This document shows positions 52,020 through 60,562 of a stretch of 64,000 nucleotides of DNA, in pieces. Within the stretch, counting starts at the first letter, position 1. Each line of letters begins with the position of its first letter. The translations under genes were made by a program, and so were the position numbers. The DNA comes from Pseudomonadota bacterium (GTDB lineage Bacteria > Pseudomonadota > Alphaproteobacteria > Acetobacterales > Acetobacteraceae): contig JABBOH010000003.1 in the NCBI GenBank assembly GCA_019351895.1, positions 62,001-126,000 on the forward strand, read 5' to 3'. A model generated the notes under the pieces. It made no database searches. It was not told the DNA's origin and worked only from the letters and a program-made list of their open reading frames with translations.

Positions 52020-52472
52020 CTATTCGGCCGCGAGCGGGAAACCTGCGAGCTGCGTCAGGATGGCGCCTTCGTCCCATTCGCCCCAACGTTCGGCGACGAC
52101 GCCGTCGCTGCAGCGGATGACTTCGATGCCATGCAGGCTGACACGGCGGCCGCTTGGCGGCACGCCGAGAAACTCGCCTTCATGTCGGCCGGTGGCCGTC
52201 CAGCGGATCGTCGCGACGCCAAGCGCCACATCGACCGAAATGCTGTCGGCGACCGCCTCGAGATCCGGGAAGGCGCGATGGAGGGCGGAGACCTCAGCCT
52301 TCAGGCCCGCGCGGTCGGCGTCATGTCCGGCGGCCGAACGGTCGAAGAAATCATCGGCCTTGGCGTCTTCCAACCCCTCCAGGCTGCCATCCCGCCAAAA
52401 TCCGATCCAGCGCCGGGCGAGCGTCTCGATCTCGGCCCGGCGCATGGGGAGGCCCGCCTGATGAAGTTGCAC
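52020..52472 (-). CDS. SnoaL-like / ester cyclase family protein
   Basis: A 150-residue single-domain protein with the NTF2-like cone fold of the SnoaL family: ARRWIGFWRDGSLEGLEDAKADDFFDR, FPDLEAVADSISVDVALGVATIRWTATGRHEGEFLGVPPSGRRVSLHG-type pattern and a closing WGEWDEGAIL. Members range from polyketide cyclases to proteins without known activity, so function is open. It sits between a DUF1127 gene (1 nt before) and putA on the same strand. Confidence 0.75.
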   Translation of the reverse strand: MQLHQAGLPMRRAEIETLARRWIGFWRDGSLEGLEDAKADDFFDRSAAGHDADRAGLKAEVSALHRAFPDLEAVADSISVDVALGVATIRWTATGRHEGEFLGVPPSGRRVSLHGIEVIRCSDGVVAERWGEWDEGAILTQLAGFPLAAE

Positions 52473-52473
52473 G

Positions 52474-52731
52474 TTACCGGCGATAGGTGCCGGCCGCGAT
52501 CATCGGCAGGTCGCCGCGGCTGAAGCCCAGCTCCGAAAGCTCGCGGTCCGTATAGGTGGACAGCTCGCGGGCCATCTGCTGGCGGTTCCGTCGCTCGGCG
52601 CCCCGCTCGATTATCGCGTGACGAAGGTTCGCCACGCCACGGAACAGGGTCGCGAAGCCGAGGAAATCAAACGCCTCGCCGGAAGAATCAAGGCCGGCGC
52701 GGGTGTGGGTAAGATCAGAAAACGGTGCCAT
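52474..52731 (-). CDS. DUF1127 domain protein
   Basis: An 85-residue protein whose C-terminal part (MARELSTYTDRELSELGFSRGDLP) is the Arg-rich DUF1127 motif common in alphaproteobacteria, where such proteins bind RNA or regulators of phosphate and carbon use. The ATG at 52731 has AAGGAG 9 nt upstream and removes 25 unrelated residues. A perfect TTCGTT-CT-AACGAA dyad lies about 80 nt upstream. Confidence 0.82.
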   Translation of the reverse strand: MAPFSDLTHTRAGLDSSGEAFDFLGFATLFRGVANLRHAIIERGAERRNRQQMARELSTYTDRELSELGFSRGDLPMIAAGTYRR

Positions 52732-52809
52732 GGAATAGAACTCCTTGGGTGATGTTGCAGCGCAGCATAGCGATCGTCTCCAGCCTTGTCTACAGAATTC
52801 CGGCATGAC

Positions 52810-52823
52810 TTCGTTCTAACGAA
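52810..52823. promoter_or_regulatory. Perfect dyad upstream of DUF1127 gene
   Basis: TTCGTT-CT-AACGAA lies in the AT-richer stretch between the divergent DUF1127 gene (minus) and the small acidic protein gene (plus). Symmetry and place fit an operator, but no regulator is encoded nearby, so this is tentative. Confidence 0.3.
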
Positions 52824-52950
52824 TTCGATAGCTGCAGTGCAGCAAAGGCGGCCGTGGTTTTGCTGGAAGTTCAGACTTGCACGGGCTCCGAGAGCCGTTA
52901 GCTTGCCGGCGGGCGCACAATGGACGGCGCCAGGATGATGGAGCGGCAGC

Positions 52951-53205
52951 ATGGCAAGCGGTGAGTCCAAGCTCGGCCCCGAAGACATCGACCCCGACGA
53001 CATCGAGAGCTTCCTCGCGATGGCGCGGGTTCACGGCGAGGTGTCCGACACCCATGAATGGATCTCCGACCTCGAAGACATCGCCCGGGCCGCGTGGCGG
53101 CTCATGACGGATGAGCAGAAGGAAACCTTCCGGGCGGAGCCCGAGATCCTCGCGCTCACCGATGCCTTCGGAGACTTCGCAGACGATCAGAACGCGGATT
53201 TTTGA
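52951..53205 (+). CDS. Small acidic hypothetical protein
   Basis: An 84-residue, strongly acidic, probably helical protein. GPEDIDPDDIESFLAMARVHG and WISDLEDIARAAWRLMTDEQKE are rich in Asp and Glu, and no Cys is present. No signal peptide. A modest ribosome binding site (GGAG) is upstream. Its stop lies 11 nt before the ATG of the beta-lactamase-fold gene, so the two are likely cotranscribed. The family is not recognised. Confidence 0.6.
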   Translation: MASGESKLGPEDIDPDDIESFLAMARVHGEVSDTHEWISDLEDIARAAWRLMTDEQKETFRAEPEILALTDAFGDFADDQNADF

Positions 53206-53216
53206 GAGACAGCCCG

Positions 53217-54371
53217 ATGACGAACCCTGAGGCGGCATCGCGCGCGATCGACGCGCTGCTCGATCATGTGCTGGGTGCCCGGCGTCTGGTGGGCGCCGTG
53301 GTACTCATTCTCCGGGACGGCCGGCCCTTCTATGCCAGGGCCGTGGGCTACGCGGACCGCGAGGCCGGAACGCCGATGGCCATGGGCACCGTTTTCCGTC
53401 TCGCCAGCATGACCAAGCCGATCGTATCGGCGGCGGCGCTTGCCCTCGCCGACGCCGCCGTCCTCGACCTCGACGACCCGGTCACGGCCTACCTGCCGGG
53501 TTTCAACCCGAAAGGCCCCGATGGCGCGCCGGCAGAGATCACCATCCGCCACCTGCTCACCCATACCGCGGGGCTTTCCTATGGCTTCCTGCAGGAGGGT
53601 GAGGGCGTCTATCGGCAGGCCGGCATCTCGGACGGCATCGACCGTCCCGGTATCTCACTCGATGAGAATCTGCGGCGCATCGCATCCGTCCCTCTGCGGT
53701 TTCCGCCCGGCTCCGCTTGGCACTACTCACTGGCGACCGATGTGCTGGGCGCGGTGCTGCAGTCCGCGAGCGGGCAGACCTTGCCGGAGATCGTGACCGA
53801 CCGCGTAACCCGGCCGCTCGGTATGGACGACAGCGGCTTCATCGCCCGGGATGTTCGGCGGCTAGCGACGCCTTATGCCGATGGGCCCGCGCCTGGAGAG
53901 GCGCCGGTGCGCATGACCGATCCCTTCGTGCTGCCGCAGATCGATGCTGGGCCCGTGCATTTTTCGCCGGGCCGTGCGACCGATCCCTCGGCCTATGCGT
54001 CGGGAGGCGCGGGCATGGTAGGCACCGCCGCCGACTACATGCGTTTCCTGGAGGCGCTCCGTCTCGGCGGCGCGCCGATCCTCTCCTCCGCCTCTGCCGC
54101 CGCCCTGGTGCAGGATGCGGTGCCTGGGCTCGAGATCGACCTGTCGGGGCCCGGCTGGGGGTTCGGCCTCGGCGTCAGCCATCTGCGGAATCCCGCAGCC
54201 GCCGAGACACGCGCCACCGTCGGCAGCTGGGCCTGGGGCGGCGTCTACGGCACCAGCTTCTGGGTCGATCCGGAGGCGCGGCTCAGCGCCGTCGCTCTGA
54301 CGAACACGGCGCTCGAGGGCACGAACGGGGACTTCACGCTGGAGATCGTGACCGCTGCGTATTCGAAATAG
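53217..54371 (+). CDS. Serine hydrolase, beta-lactamase/penicillin-binding-protein-like fold (class C related)
   Basis: A 384-residue hydrolase of the beta-lactamase superfamily. The nucleophile motif S-x-x-K is Ser64-Met-Thr-Lys67 (FRLASMTKPIV). The second motif appears as HYSLATDVLG, so the usual Tyr is there but the Asn of Y-x-N is not. A late GSWAWGGVYGT stretch replaces the KTG-type strand. It has no signal peptide, which favours an esterase or amidase role in the cytoplasm over beta-lactam resistance. The ATG at 53217 with GAGAGA upstream is preferred to a TTG at 53202. Confidence 0.85.
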   Translation: MTNPEAASRAIDALLDHVLGARRLVGAVVLILRDGRPFYARAVGYADREAGTPMAMGTVFRLASMTKPIVSAAALALADAAVLDLDDPVTAYLPGFNPKGPDGAPAEITIRHLLTHTAGLSYGFLQEGEGVYRQAGISDGIDRPGISLDENLRRIASVPLRFPPGSAWHYSLATDVLGAVLQSASGQTLPEIVTDRVTRPLGMDDSGFIARDVRRLATPYADGPAPGEAPVRMTDPFVLPQIDAGPVHFSPGRATDPSAYASGGAGMVGTAADYMRFLEALRLGGAPILSSASAAALVQDAVPGLEIDLSGPGWGFGLGVSHLRNPAAAETRATVGSWAWGGVYGTSFWVDPEARLSAVALTNTALEGTNGDFTLEIVTAAYSK

Positions 54372-54463
54372 CGTTATTGTGATGAACCCGGCATAGCGCC
54401 TCTTCTGACGCAACTGAATGTTGCCCCCACATCATCTTCATCAAAGCTATGGAGATTGATGTT

Positions 54464-54643
54464 ATGACGAGAGCGTTACGACTGGATTCGACGATCGTCC
54501 GTGCCGCCTTCACCGGGCTGCTTCTGGCGGGTGCCGTCATGAGTCTCTCCGCCTGCAACACCGTCGCCGGGGCCGGTAAGGACGTATCGAACGCCGGCTC
54601 CGCCACGACGAGCACAGCGAAGAACGTCCAGCAAAAGATGTAA
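54464..54643 (+). CDS. Entericidin-like small lipoprotein
   Basis: A 59-residue lipoprotein: hydrophobic signal ending in the lipobox LSAC, then the short mature peptide NTVAGAGKDVSNAGSATTST, which fits the entericidin A/B family (GAGKDV is characteristic). Members affect membrane stability and often respond to stress. GGAG lies 9 nt before the ATG at 54464; an ATG at 54449 is also in frame. A GC-rich hairpin with a T-run follows. Confidence 0.8.
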   Translation: MTRALRLDSTIVRAAFTGLLLAGAVMSLSACNTVAGAGKDVSNAGSATTSTAKNVQQKM

Positions 54644-54658
54644 CCTTCGTGCCTAGCG

Positions 54659-54681
54659 GTCCCCGGGCTCGCCCCGGGGAC
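54659..54681 (+). terminator. Rho-independent-like terminator after entericidin-like gene
   Basis: GTCCCCGGG (54659-54667) and CCCGGGGAC (54673-54681) form a perfect 9-bp stem with a 5-nt loop followed by TTT, 16 nt after the stop. Confidence 0.7.
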
Positions 54682-54694
54682 TTTCGCGCTTCCG

Positions 54695-54724
54695 CCTTCA
54701 GGCCGCCAGCCTTCAGGCCGCCAG
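54695..54724. repeat. Exact 15-bp tandem duplication over the stop of the M20 gene
   Basis: CCTTCAGGCCGCCAG occurs twice in a row (54695-54709, 54710-54724). The second copy holds the last codons and stop of the minus-strand M20 peptidase gene. As 15 bp is five codons, the first copy repeats Leu-Ala-Ala-stop just beyond, giving a second in-frame stop. Confidence 0.9.
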
Positions 54725-55939
54725 CAGCCGCGCCACCGCGAGCGCCACGACGGCTGTGGCCGCATGCAAATCGTCCAGCGCCAGGTTCTCGTCCGCGCGA
54801 TGCCCGTTCGCCTCCAGCATCGTGCGCGGCCCGGCCCCATAGAGCACCGTGGGAATACCCCGCTCCGTATAGAGGCGCGCGTCGCAATAGATCGGCGTCC
54901 CTTCGCGGCCGATCCGCTCACCGAGCACCACCGCCGCCGCCTCGGTCAGCGCCGCGACCAGCGTTTCCTGCCCCGCCACCACCTCCATCGGCCGCACCAC
55001 CAGGATTTGCGCGACTTCGGCCGTGATCCCCGGCAGCACGGATGCCGCCTGCGCGATCAGGTCTTGCAGCTCCTGCTCCACCGTCTGGGGGTTCTCCTCC
55101 GGTATCATGCGGCGATCGATCCGGAAGGTCACCTTGTCCGGCACGACGTTGGTGTTGATGCCGCCTGCGATGAGGCCGACGTTGAGGTTCGCGTGTCCGA
55201 TCCCCGGCACCGCCGAAACGCGGCCCGCGAGCGTCTCCCTGAAGGCATAGAGCGCGGTGAGGATCGCGGTCGCCGCCGCCAGCGCGTCCGCCCCCGTCTC
55301 CGGCCGGGCTGCATGGGCCGAGCGCCCGCGCACCGTCACCTCCAAATGCAGGCAGCCGTTATGGGCGATGGTGACGCCATAGGCGAAGCCCGCGCTGATG
55401 GCGTAGTCGGGCTTGCTGATCCCCTGCTCCAGCAACCAGCCGGGACCGATGAGGCCGCCGATTTCCTCGTCATAGGTCAGATGTAGCTCGACCGTGCCGG
55501 CGAGCGGAAAGGCCGCCGCCTGCAACGCCCTGAGCGCGAAGGCGTACGTCGCGAAGTCGGATTTCGAGACCGCCGCGCCCCGTCCATACATGCGGCCGTC
55601 GCGGATTTCGGCGCCATAGGGATCGCTGCTCCAGCCCTCGCCGGGGGCCACGACATCGCCATGCGCGTTGAGGGCGACGACGGGTCCGGGTCCGAAGCGG
55701 TGGCGGACCACGAGATTGGTCGCCGAGATCATGCCAGAGGCCTGCACCACTGACACGGGCACCGGGTGCCGCTCGACCGTGAAGCCCATCGCCTCCAGCA
55801 GCCCCGCGGCGTATTCCGCGTGCGGGGCGCAATCGCCCGGCGGGTTGTCGGACGGCCGGCGGACGAGTGCCGCGAGGAAGGCGACCTCGTCCTCGAAGGT
55901 GGCGGCGACAGCCGCACGGAGCGCTTCATCGACCGTCAT
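54713..55939 (-). CDS. M20 family metallopeptidase / ArgE-type deacylase
   Basis: A 408-residue cytoplasmic zinc hydrolase of the ArgE/DapE/CPG2 group. Metal and catalytic residues are visible: His93 and Asp95 (NAHGDVV), Asp128 (SKSDFATY), and the Glu pair 158-159 (TYDEEIGG). A dimerisation domain follows (about 190-305; HNGCLHLEVTVRGRSAHAARPE). The substrate is not clear; an N-acyl amino acid or dipeptide is likely. Its start overlaps the upstream exporter gene in ATGA, so the two are coupled. Confidence 0.88.
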   Translation of the reverse strand: MTVDEALRAAVAATFEDEVAFLAALVRRPSDNPPGDCAPHAEYAAGLLEAMGFTVERHPVPVSVVQASGMISATNLVVRHRFGPGPVVALNAHGDVVAPGEGWSSDPYGAEIRDGRMYGRGAAVSKSDFATYAFALRALQAAAFPLAGTVELHLTYDEEIGGLIGPGWLLEQGISKPDYAISAGFAYGVTIAHNGCLHLEVTVRGRSAHAARPETGADALAAATAILTALYAFRETLAGRVSAVPGIGHANLNVGLIAGGINTNVVPDKVTFRIDRRMIPEENPQTVEQELQDLIAQAASVLPGITAEVAQILVVRPMEVVAGQETLVAALTEAAAVVLGERIGREGTPIYCDARLYTERGIPTVLYGAGPRTMLEANGHRADENLALDDLHAATAVVALAVARLLAA

Positions 55940-57684
55940 GGCATCAGCCCCTGCGTGCGCACCAGTCGCGCATAGATCCCGTCATGCGCCAGCAGCTCGG
56001 CATGAGTGCCGCTTTCCATCGCGCGGCCCTCCGCCATGACGACCACGAGGTCCGCGCTTCGCACCGTCGAGAGCCGATGTGCCACGATGATGGTGGTGCG
56101 GCCGGTCCGCAAGCGCGCCAGCGCCGACTGCACCGCCGCCTCGCTCTCGGCATCCAGCGCGCTCGTCGCCTCGTCCAGCAGCAGGATGCGCGGATTGCGG
56201 AGGAAGGCGCGGGCGAGCGCCACGCGCTGCCGCTGGCCGCCGGAGAGCTTGCCGCCGCTGTGGCCGACCGGCGTCTGGTCGCCTTCCGGCAGCGTCGCGA
56301 TGAACGACGCCGCGGCCGCCTCGGCCGCCTGCAGGATCTCGTCCGTTGTCGCGCCCGGTCGTCCCATCCGGATATTTGCCGCGACCGTATCGTCGAACAG
56401 CAGCGAATCCTGCCCGACATAGGCGATCGCATCCCTGAGGCTCGCCATGCTGACGGCGCGGATATCGACGCCGTCGATCAGGATCGCGCCGCGCTCCGCC
56501 TCGTAGAGGCGTGGGATGAGGGTGAGCGCCGTCGACTTGCCGCCGCCCGAGGCGCCGACAAGCGCCACCGTCTGGCCCGGCCTCGCCTCGAAGCTGAGTC
56601 CGCACAGGCCCGGCCTGCCGTCCGGATAGTTGAAAAAGACATCGTCGAAGCGGAGCGCGCCTGGGCCGTTTGGCAGCGGCGGGGCGCCGGGCGTGTCGAG
56701 GATGCCGGGCGGCTCGTCGATCACCGAGAAGGACCGCGCGAGCCCCGCCAGCCCCTCCTGCACCGCCGCGTTCAGCGAGCCGAGCGCCCTGAGCGGCCGG
56801 GAGGCGAGCATCAGCGCCGCCACGAAACCGGAGAAATTGCCGAGCGTCGCGGCGCCCGTCGCTGCGCGCCAGCCGGCGAAACCGATGACGAGCGCGACCG
56901 TCACGCCGCCGAGCACTTCGAGCACCGGGTCGACGCGCGCGCGCGACCGGACCATACGCAGCAGGGCGCGGTAGAGCTGGCCGAAAACCTGCTCGGCCCG
57001 CTCGCGCTCGCTCGCCTCAAGCCGGTAGGCGCGGATGGTGCGGCTCTGCGCGAAGCTCTCGTTGAGCATCATGGCGGTCTCACCCATCCGCTCCTGCATA
57101 TTGCCGGAGGCGCGGCGCACCCGCTTGCCGATGCGCTGCATCGGCACCGCCGCCAGCGGATAGAGCGCGAGCGCCAGGATGCTCAGCAGCCAGTCCATAT
57201 AGACCATGGAGCAGACGAGCCCGACGACGGTCATGGCATCGGACACGCCGTTGACGGCGCGGGTCATTGCCTCGCGGATGGTGGCGGCGTCGGTCGTGAA
57301 GCGGGCGGCAAGCTGCGCCGGCGCCTCGCGCTCCATACGGGCGAGGTCGCAATCCATCAGATGCCCGAACATGCGGTTCTGCAGGTCGCGGATGACGATC
57401 AACACCAGGTTCTGCGTCGCGACCGACTGGCCGAACTGCACCGCTGCCTTGACGCTCGTCACCACCAGAACGAGGACCGGGATCTGGTAGAGAATCCGCC
57501 GGTCCTTTCGGACGAACATGTTGAAAGCCTGATCAATCACCGCTGGATAGAGCGCGGTGGTGCCGGCCACCAAAAGGGTCAGGACGGCGATGATGACGAT
57601 GCGGCCCTTGTAGTCCTTGAGGTGCTCCCGCCAGAGGCGGGCGACGAGGGCGCGGGTGGAGTCGTCAGTGGGAAGGGTTTTCAT
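55936..57684 (-). CDS. ABC exporter, MsbA/LmrA-like half-transporter
   Basis: A 582-residue fused membrane-ATPase exporter that works as a homodimer. The six-helix domain spans about 25-310 and the ATPase about 345-580. Motifs are Walker A GASGGGKST, signature LSGGQRQRVALARAFL, Walker B ILLLDEATSALD and His in AHRLSTV. The ATG at 57684 (MKTLPTDD) gives a normal family start; upstream extensions lie inside the next gene. Similar proteins carry lipids, LPS core or drugs. It lies in a cca-exporter-M20 set and near hld LPS genes, so a lipid A flippase role is possible. Confidence 0.88.
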   Translation of the reverse strand: MKTLPTDDSTRALVARLWREHLKDYKGRIVIIAVLTLLVAGTTALYPAVIDQAFNMFVRKDRRILYQIPVLVLVVTSVKAAVQFGQSVATQNLVLIVIRDLQNRMFGHLMDCDLARMEREAPAQLAARFTTDAATIREAMTRAVNGVSDAMTVVGLVCSMVYMDWLLSILALALYPLAAVPMQRIGKRVRRASGNMQERMGETAMMLNESFAQSRTIRAYRLEASERERAEQVFGQLYRALLRMVRSRARVDPVLEVLGGVTVALVIGFAGWRAATGAATLGNFSGFVAALMLASRPLRALGSLNAAVQEGLAGLARSFSVIDEPPGILDTPGAPPLPNGPGALRFDDVFFNYPDGRPGLCGLSFEARPGQTVALVGASGGGKSTALTLIPRLYEAERGAILIDGVDIRAVSMASLRDAIAYVGQDSLLFDDTVAANIRMGRPGATTDEILQAAEAAAASFIATLPEGDQTPVGHSGGKLSGGQRQRVALARAFLRNPRILLLDEATSALDAESEAAVQSALARLRTGRTTIIVAHRLSTVRSADLVVVMAEGRAMESGTHAELLAHDGIYARLVRTQGLMP

Positions 57685-57700
57685 ATCTCGGGGGCGTGTA

Positions 57701-58894
57701 TCAAGAAGCGAGGCGTGCGGCCACCCTCGCCAGTTCGGCGCGGCAAGCTTCGGCGTCATCGGTGCAGCCGCGCGCGAGCCACCAGCCGCGAACCTCGCGC
57801 AGCGCCGCCCCCAAAGCAGGTCCGGGGGCGAGCCCCAGCGCCAGCCCGTCACGGCCCTGCAGCGGGAAAACCGGCGCGTCCAGCCGCGCGAGGACGTCCC
57901 GGAAGGACATGCCCGCGCTCGGCTCGTGCCGCAGATACGAGCGGCCTTCCAGGGTGTCGCGGGGCGCATCCGCCAGGGCTTGCCGGATGTCCGCAGCCTC
58001 CGCGTCGGGCTTAGGAAGCGGCCCTTCGACCAGCGCGAGCAGACGATCCCGCTCGGCGTTGGAGAGTTTCAGCCGCGCCGCCACCCGCGCAGCGCCGCCC
58101 GCATTGCCGACCAGCGCCGCCAGACGCAGCACCGGATCGGCGGGCGCCCCGGACGCCGCAAGCCGGTCGAGGGTCTCGCCCCAGCGCGGATCGGCCTCCG
58201 GCAGCAGAACCGCCAGCACGCCGAGCGCCGCCATCAGCCGCAGCACCGCGCGCGGGTCCGCGACCCGGAGGATCTTCACGGTCTCCGACCACAGCCGCTC
58301 GGCGGAGAGCGTCCCGAGCCGCGTGGCACCTGCCGTCAAGGCATCGGCGGTCTCGGCGTCCGGCGCCTCGCGGCCGTAGCGCGCCTGGAAGCGGAAGAAA
58401 CGCAGGATGCGGAGGTAGTCCTCGGCAATGCGCTCGGCCGCGTTGCCCACGAAGCGCACCCGCCCGGCGGCAAGGTCGGCCGTGCCGCTGAAATAGTCGA
58501 ACACGGTGCCGGCCGGCGTCATCGACATCGCATTGATGGTGAAGTCCCGTCGTGCCGCATCGACCTGGAAGTCGTCGGTGAAGGCGACCACCGCGTGCCG
58601 CCCATCCGTCTCCACGTCGCGCCGCAGCGTTGTGATTTCCAGCGTCGCGCCCTCGGCGAGCGCCGTCACGGTGCCATGGGCGATGCCGGTCGGGATCGCC
58701 CGCAGCCCGGCGTGCCGGAGCGCGGCCATCACCGCATCCGGGGTGAGCGGTGTCGCGATATCGACATCGCTCCCCGGCCGCCCGGCCAGCAGATCCCGCA
58801 CCGCGCCGCCGACGATGCGGGCGCCCGGCAGCGCGGCCAACACAGGGCGCACGCCGGGCAGGGACAGGATGGGCGTGGGGTCGATCCGGACCAT
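57701..58894 (-). CDS. cca: CCA tRNA nucleotidyltransferase / poly(A) polymerase family
   Basis: A 397-residue class II nucleotidyltransferase that adds or repairs the CCA end of tRNAs. The catalytic head has GGAVRDLL (29-36), the two metal-binding Asp in SDVDIAT (Asp43, Asp45) and RRDFTINAMSM. The RNA-binding neck follows with RFVGNAAERIAEDYLRILRFFRFQARYG. Length and motifs fit the alphaproteobacterial enzymes. It is divergent from hldE. Confidence 0.92.
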   Translation of the reverse strand: MVRIDPTPILSLPGVRPVLAALPGARIVGGAVRDLLAGRPGSDVDIATPLTPDAVMAALRHAGLRAIPTGIAHGTVTALAEGATLEITTLRRDVETDGRHAVVAFTDDFQVDAARRDFTINAMSMTPAGTVFDYFSGTADLAAGRVRFVGNAAERIAEDYLRILRFFRFQARYGREAPDAETADALTAGATRLGTLSAERLWSETVKILRVADPRAVLRLMAALGVLAVLLPEADPRWGETLDRLAASGAPADPVLRLAALVGNAGGAARVAARLKLSNAERDRLLALVEGPLPKPDAEAADIRQALADAPRDTLEGRSYLRHEPSAGMSFRDVLARLDAPVFPLQGRDGLALGLAPGPALGAALREVRGWWLARGCTDDAEACRAELARVAARLAS

Positions 58895-59013
58895 GTCCCT
58901 GCCCTAGCGGAGATCGCCGTCATTTGCCATTTGCCGCCGAAGGGCTAGACCGGCACCGGAACCAGCCGCAGGGCGAGCCGTCCTCGGTCGCGCCGCCCAG
59001 GGAGCCTGCCCGC

Positions 59014-60558
59014 ATGACCATGCCGATCGCCGACGCCCTCCAGGCCATGGCCGGCAAGCGCATCCTCGTCGTCGGCGACGTGATGCTCGACCGCTTCGTC
59101 TATGGCCGCACCGAGCGCGTGTCGCCGGAAGCGCCCTCGCTCATCCTGGCCGCCGACCGGCAGGAGCAGATGTTGGGCGGGGCCGCTAACGTCGCCGCCA
59201 ATGTCGTGGCTCTGGGCGGGGTGTGCCGCCTCGTCGGCCTATGCGGCACGGACCCGATCGCGCGTGATCTGGCCGAGGAACTCGCCCGCTTTCCGAAGAT
59301 CACCGCCGATCTGGCGCAGGACCCCGAGCGCAGCACGACGCTGAAGGTCCGCCTCGTGAACCCGCAATACAACACCCACCTGCTGCGGCTGGACTGGGAA
59401 GTCACGCGCCCCGCCGAGGGCGCCGTGCTTGAGGATCTCATCCGTCGCGCGGTGGCCGGCGTGGCGGAGGCCGATGTCATCATCTTCTCCGACTACCTCA
59501 AGGGCGTTTTGCAGCCCTCTCTCATGGAGGCGGTCATTGCCGCGGCAGCCGCGCGGGGCGTGCCGGTGATCGTCGATCCCAAGGGGCAGGACTTCACCCG
59601 CTACCGCGGCGCGACCGTGCTCGCCCCCAACCTGCACGAGCTGTCGGCCGCGCTCGGCCGCACGGTGGCGCAGGATGACGCGGCCGTGGAGCAGGCCGCG
59701 GGCGAGATCACGGCCGTTTCGGGCGTGGCCGCCATCGCGGTCAAGCGCAGCCAGGCCGGCGTGCAACTCGTGGAGGATGGCCGCACCATCGCGCGCTTCC
59801 CGACGCTGGCCCGGCGCGTCACCGATGTTTCGGGCGCCGGAGACACGCTCGTGGCCGCCCTCGGTGTGGCGCTCGCAGCCGGTGCGGGGATCGCATCCGC
59901 CATCCGCATCGCCAACGCGGCGGCCGGTGTCGCCGTCGCCAAGAAGGGCACTGCCTCCGCGACGCCCGACGAGTTGGCGGAGTTGCTCCTCCGCCGCCAC
60001 GAGCATCGCATCTCGCCCAAGATCTTCCCCGACGCGGCCGCGCTGCAGCGGCAGGTGACGGGTTGGCAGGCTGAGGGTTTTTCCGTCGGCTTCACCAATG
60101 GCTGCTTCGACCTCCTGCATCCGGGCCATATCGCGACCCTCACCGAATCGCGGAACCGCGTCGACCGGCTGGTGCTGGCGCTGAACACCGACGCCTCCAC
60201 CCGGCGGCTGAAGGGCCCTCACCGCCCCGTGCAGAACGAGACCGCGCGCATGACGGTCGCGGCGGCGCTGGAGGCGGTGGACGCCGTCATCCTGTTCGAC
60301 ACCGACACGCCGCTCGACCTCATCCTCGCCCTTCGCCCCAACGTGCTCTTCAAAGGCGGCGACTACTCGCTCGACACCGTGGTCGGCCGCAGCGAGGTCG
60401 AGGCCTATGGCGGGCGCGTGGAACTGATCCCTTATCTTGCCAATACCAGCACCACCGAGATGATCGAGCGCATGGGCGCGATGGACGCGCGGCAGACCGG
60501 CATCGGCACCGGCAGCGTCGTGCCGCCTGTCAAGGCGCCGAGCCTCGCCGACGGCTAG
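59014..60558 (+). CDS. hldE: Bifunctional heptose-7-phosphate kinase / heptose-1-phosphate adenylyltransferase
   Basis: A 514-residue two-domain enzyme of ADP-heptose synthesis for LPS core. The N-terminal PfkB-type kinase (about 1-320) has GGAANVAANVVALGG and DVSGAGDTLVAAL. The C-terminal adenylyltransferase (about 345-490) has NGCFDLLHPGH, the nucleotide-binding motif. AGGGAG lies 9 nt before the ATG at 59014. It heads an hldE-AGE isomerase-hldD operon, with 4 nt between this stop and the next start. Confidence 0.95.
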   Translation: MTMPIADALQAMAGKRILVVGDVMLDRFVYGRTERVSPEAPSLILAADRQEQMLGGAANVAANVVALGGVCRLVGLCGTDPIARDLAEELARFPKITADLAQDPERSTTLKVRLVNPQYNTHLLRLDWEVTRPAEGAVLEDLIRRAVAGVAEADVIIFSDYLKGVLQPSLMEAVIAAAAARGVPVIVDPKGQDFTRYRGATVLAPNLHELSAALGRTVAQDDAAVEQAAGEITAVSGVAAIAVKRSQAGVQLVEDGRTIARFPTLARRVTDVSGAGDTLVAALGVALAAGAGIASAIRIANAAAGVAVAKKGTASATPDELAELLLRRHEHRISPKIFPDAAALQRQVTGWQAEGFSVGFTNGCFDLLHPGHIATLTESRNRVDRLVLALNTDASTRRLKGPHRPVQNETARMTVAAALEAVDAVILFDTDTPLDLILALRPNVLFKGGDYSLDTVVGRSEVEAYGGRVELIPYLANTSTTEMIERMGAMDARQTGIGTGSVVPPVKAPSLADG

Positions 60559-60562
60559 GGCC

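Noticed and set aside
53217-54371. A beta-lactamase resistance gene
   Set aside because: It has the S-x-x-K motif but no signal peptide and lacks the Y-x-N Asn and a clear KTG, so it fits the wider esterase/amidase group.
55867-58014. 715-codon open frame opposite the MsbA-like exporter gene
   Set aside because: Antisense to an ABC exporter with all ATPase motifs; the product has no domain and an abnormal composition.
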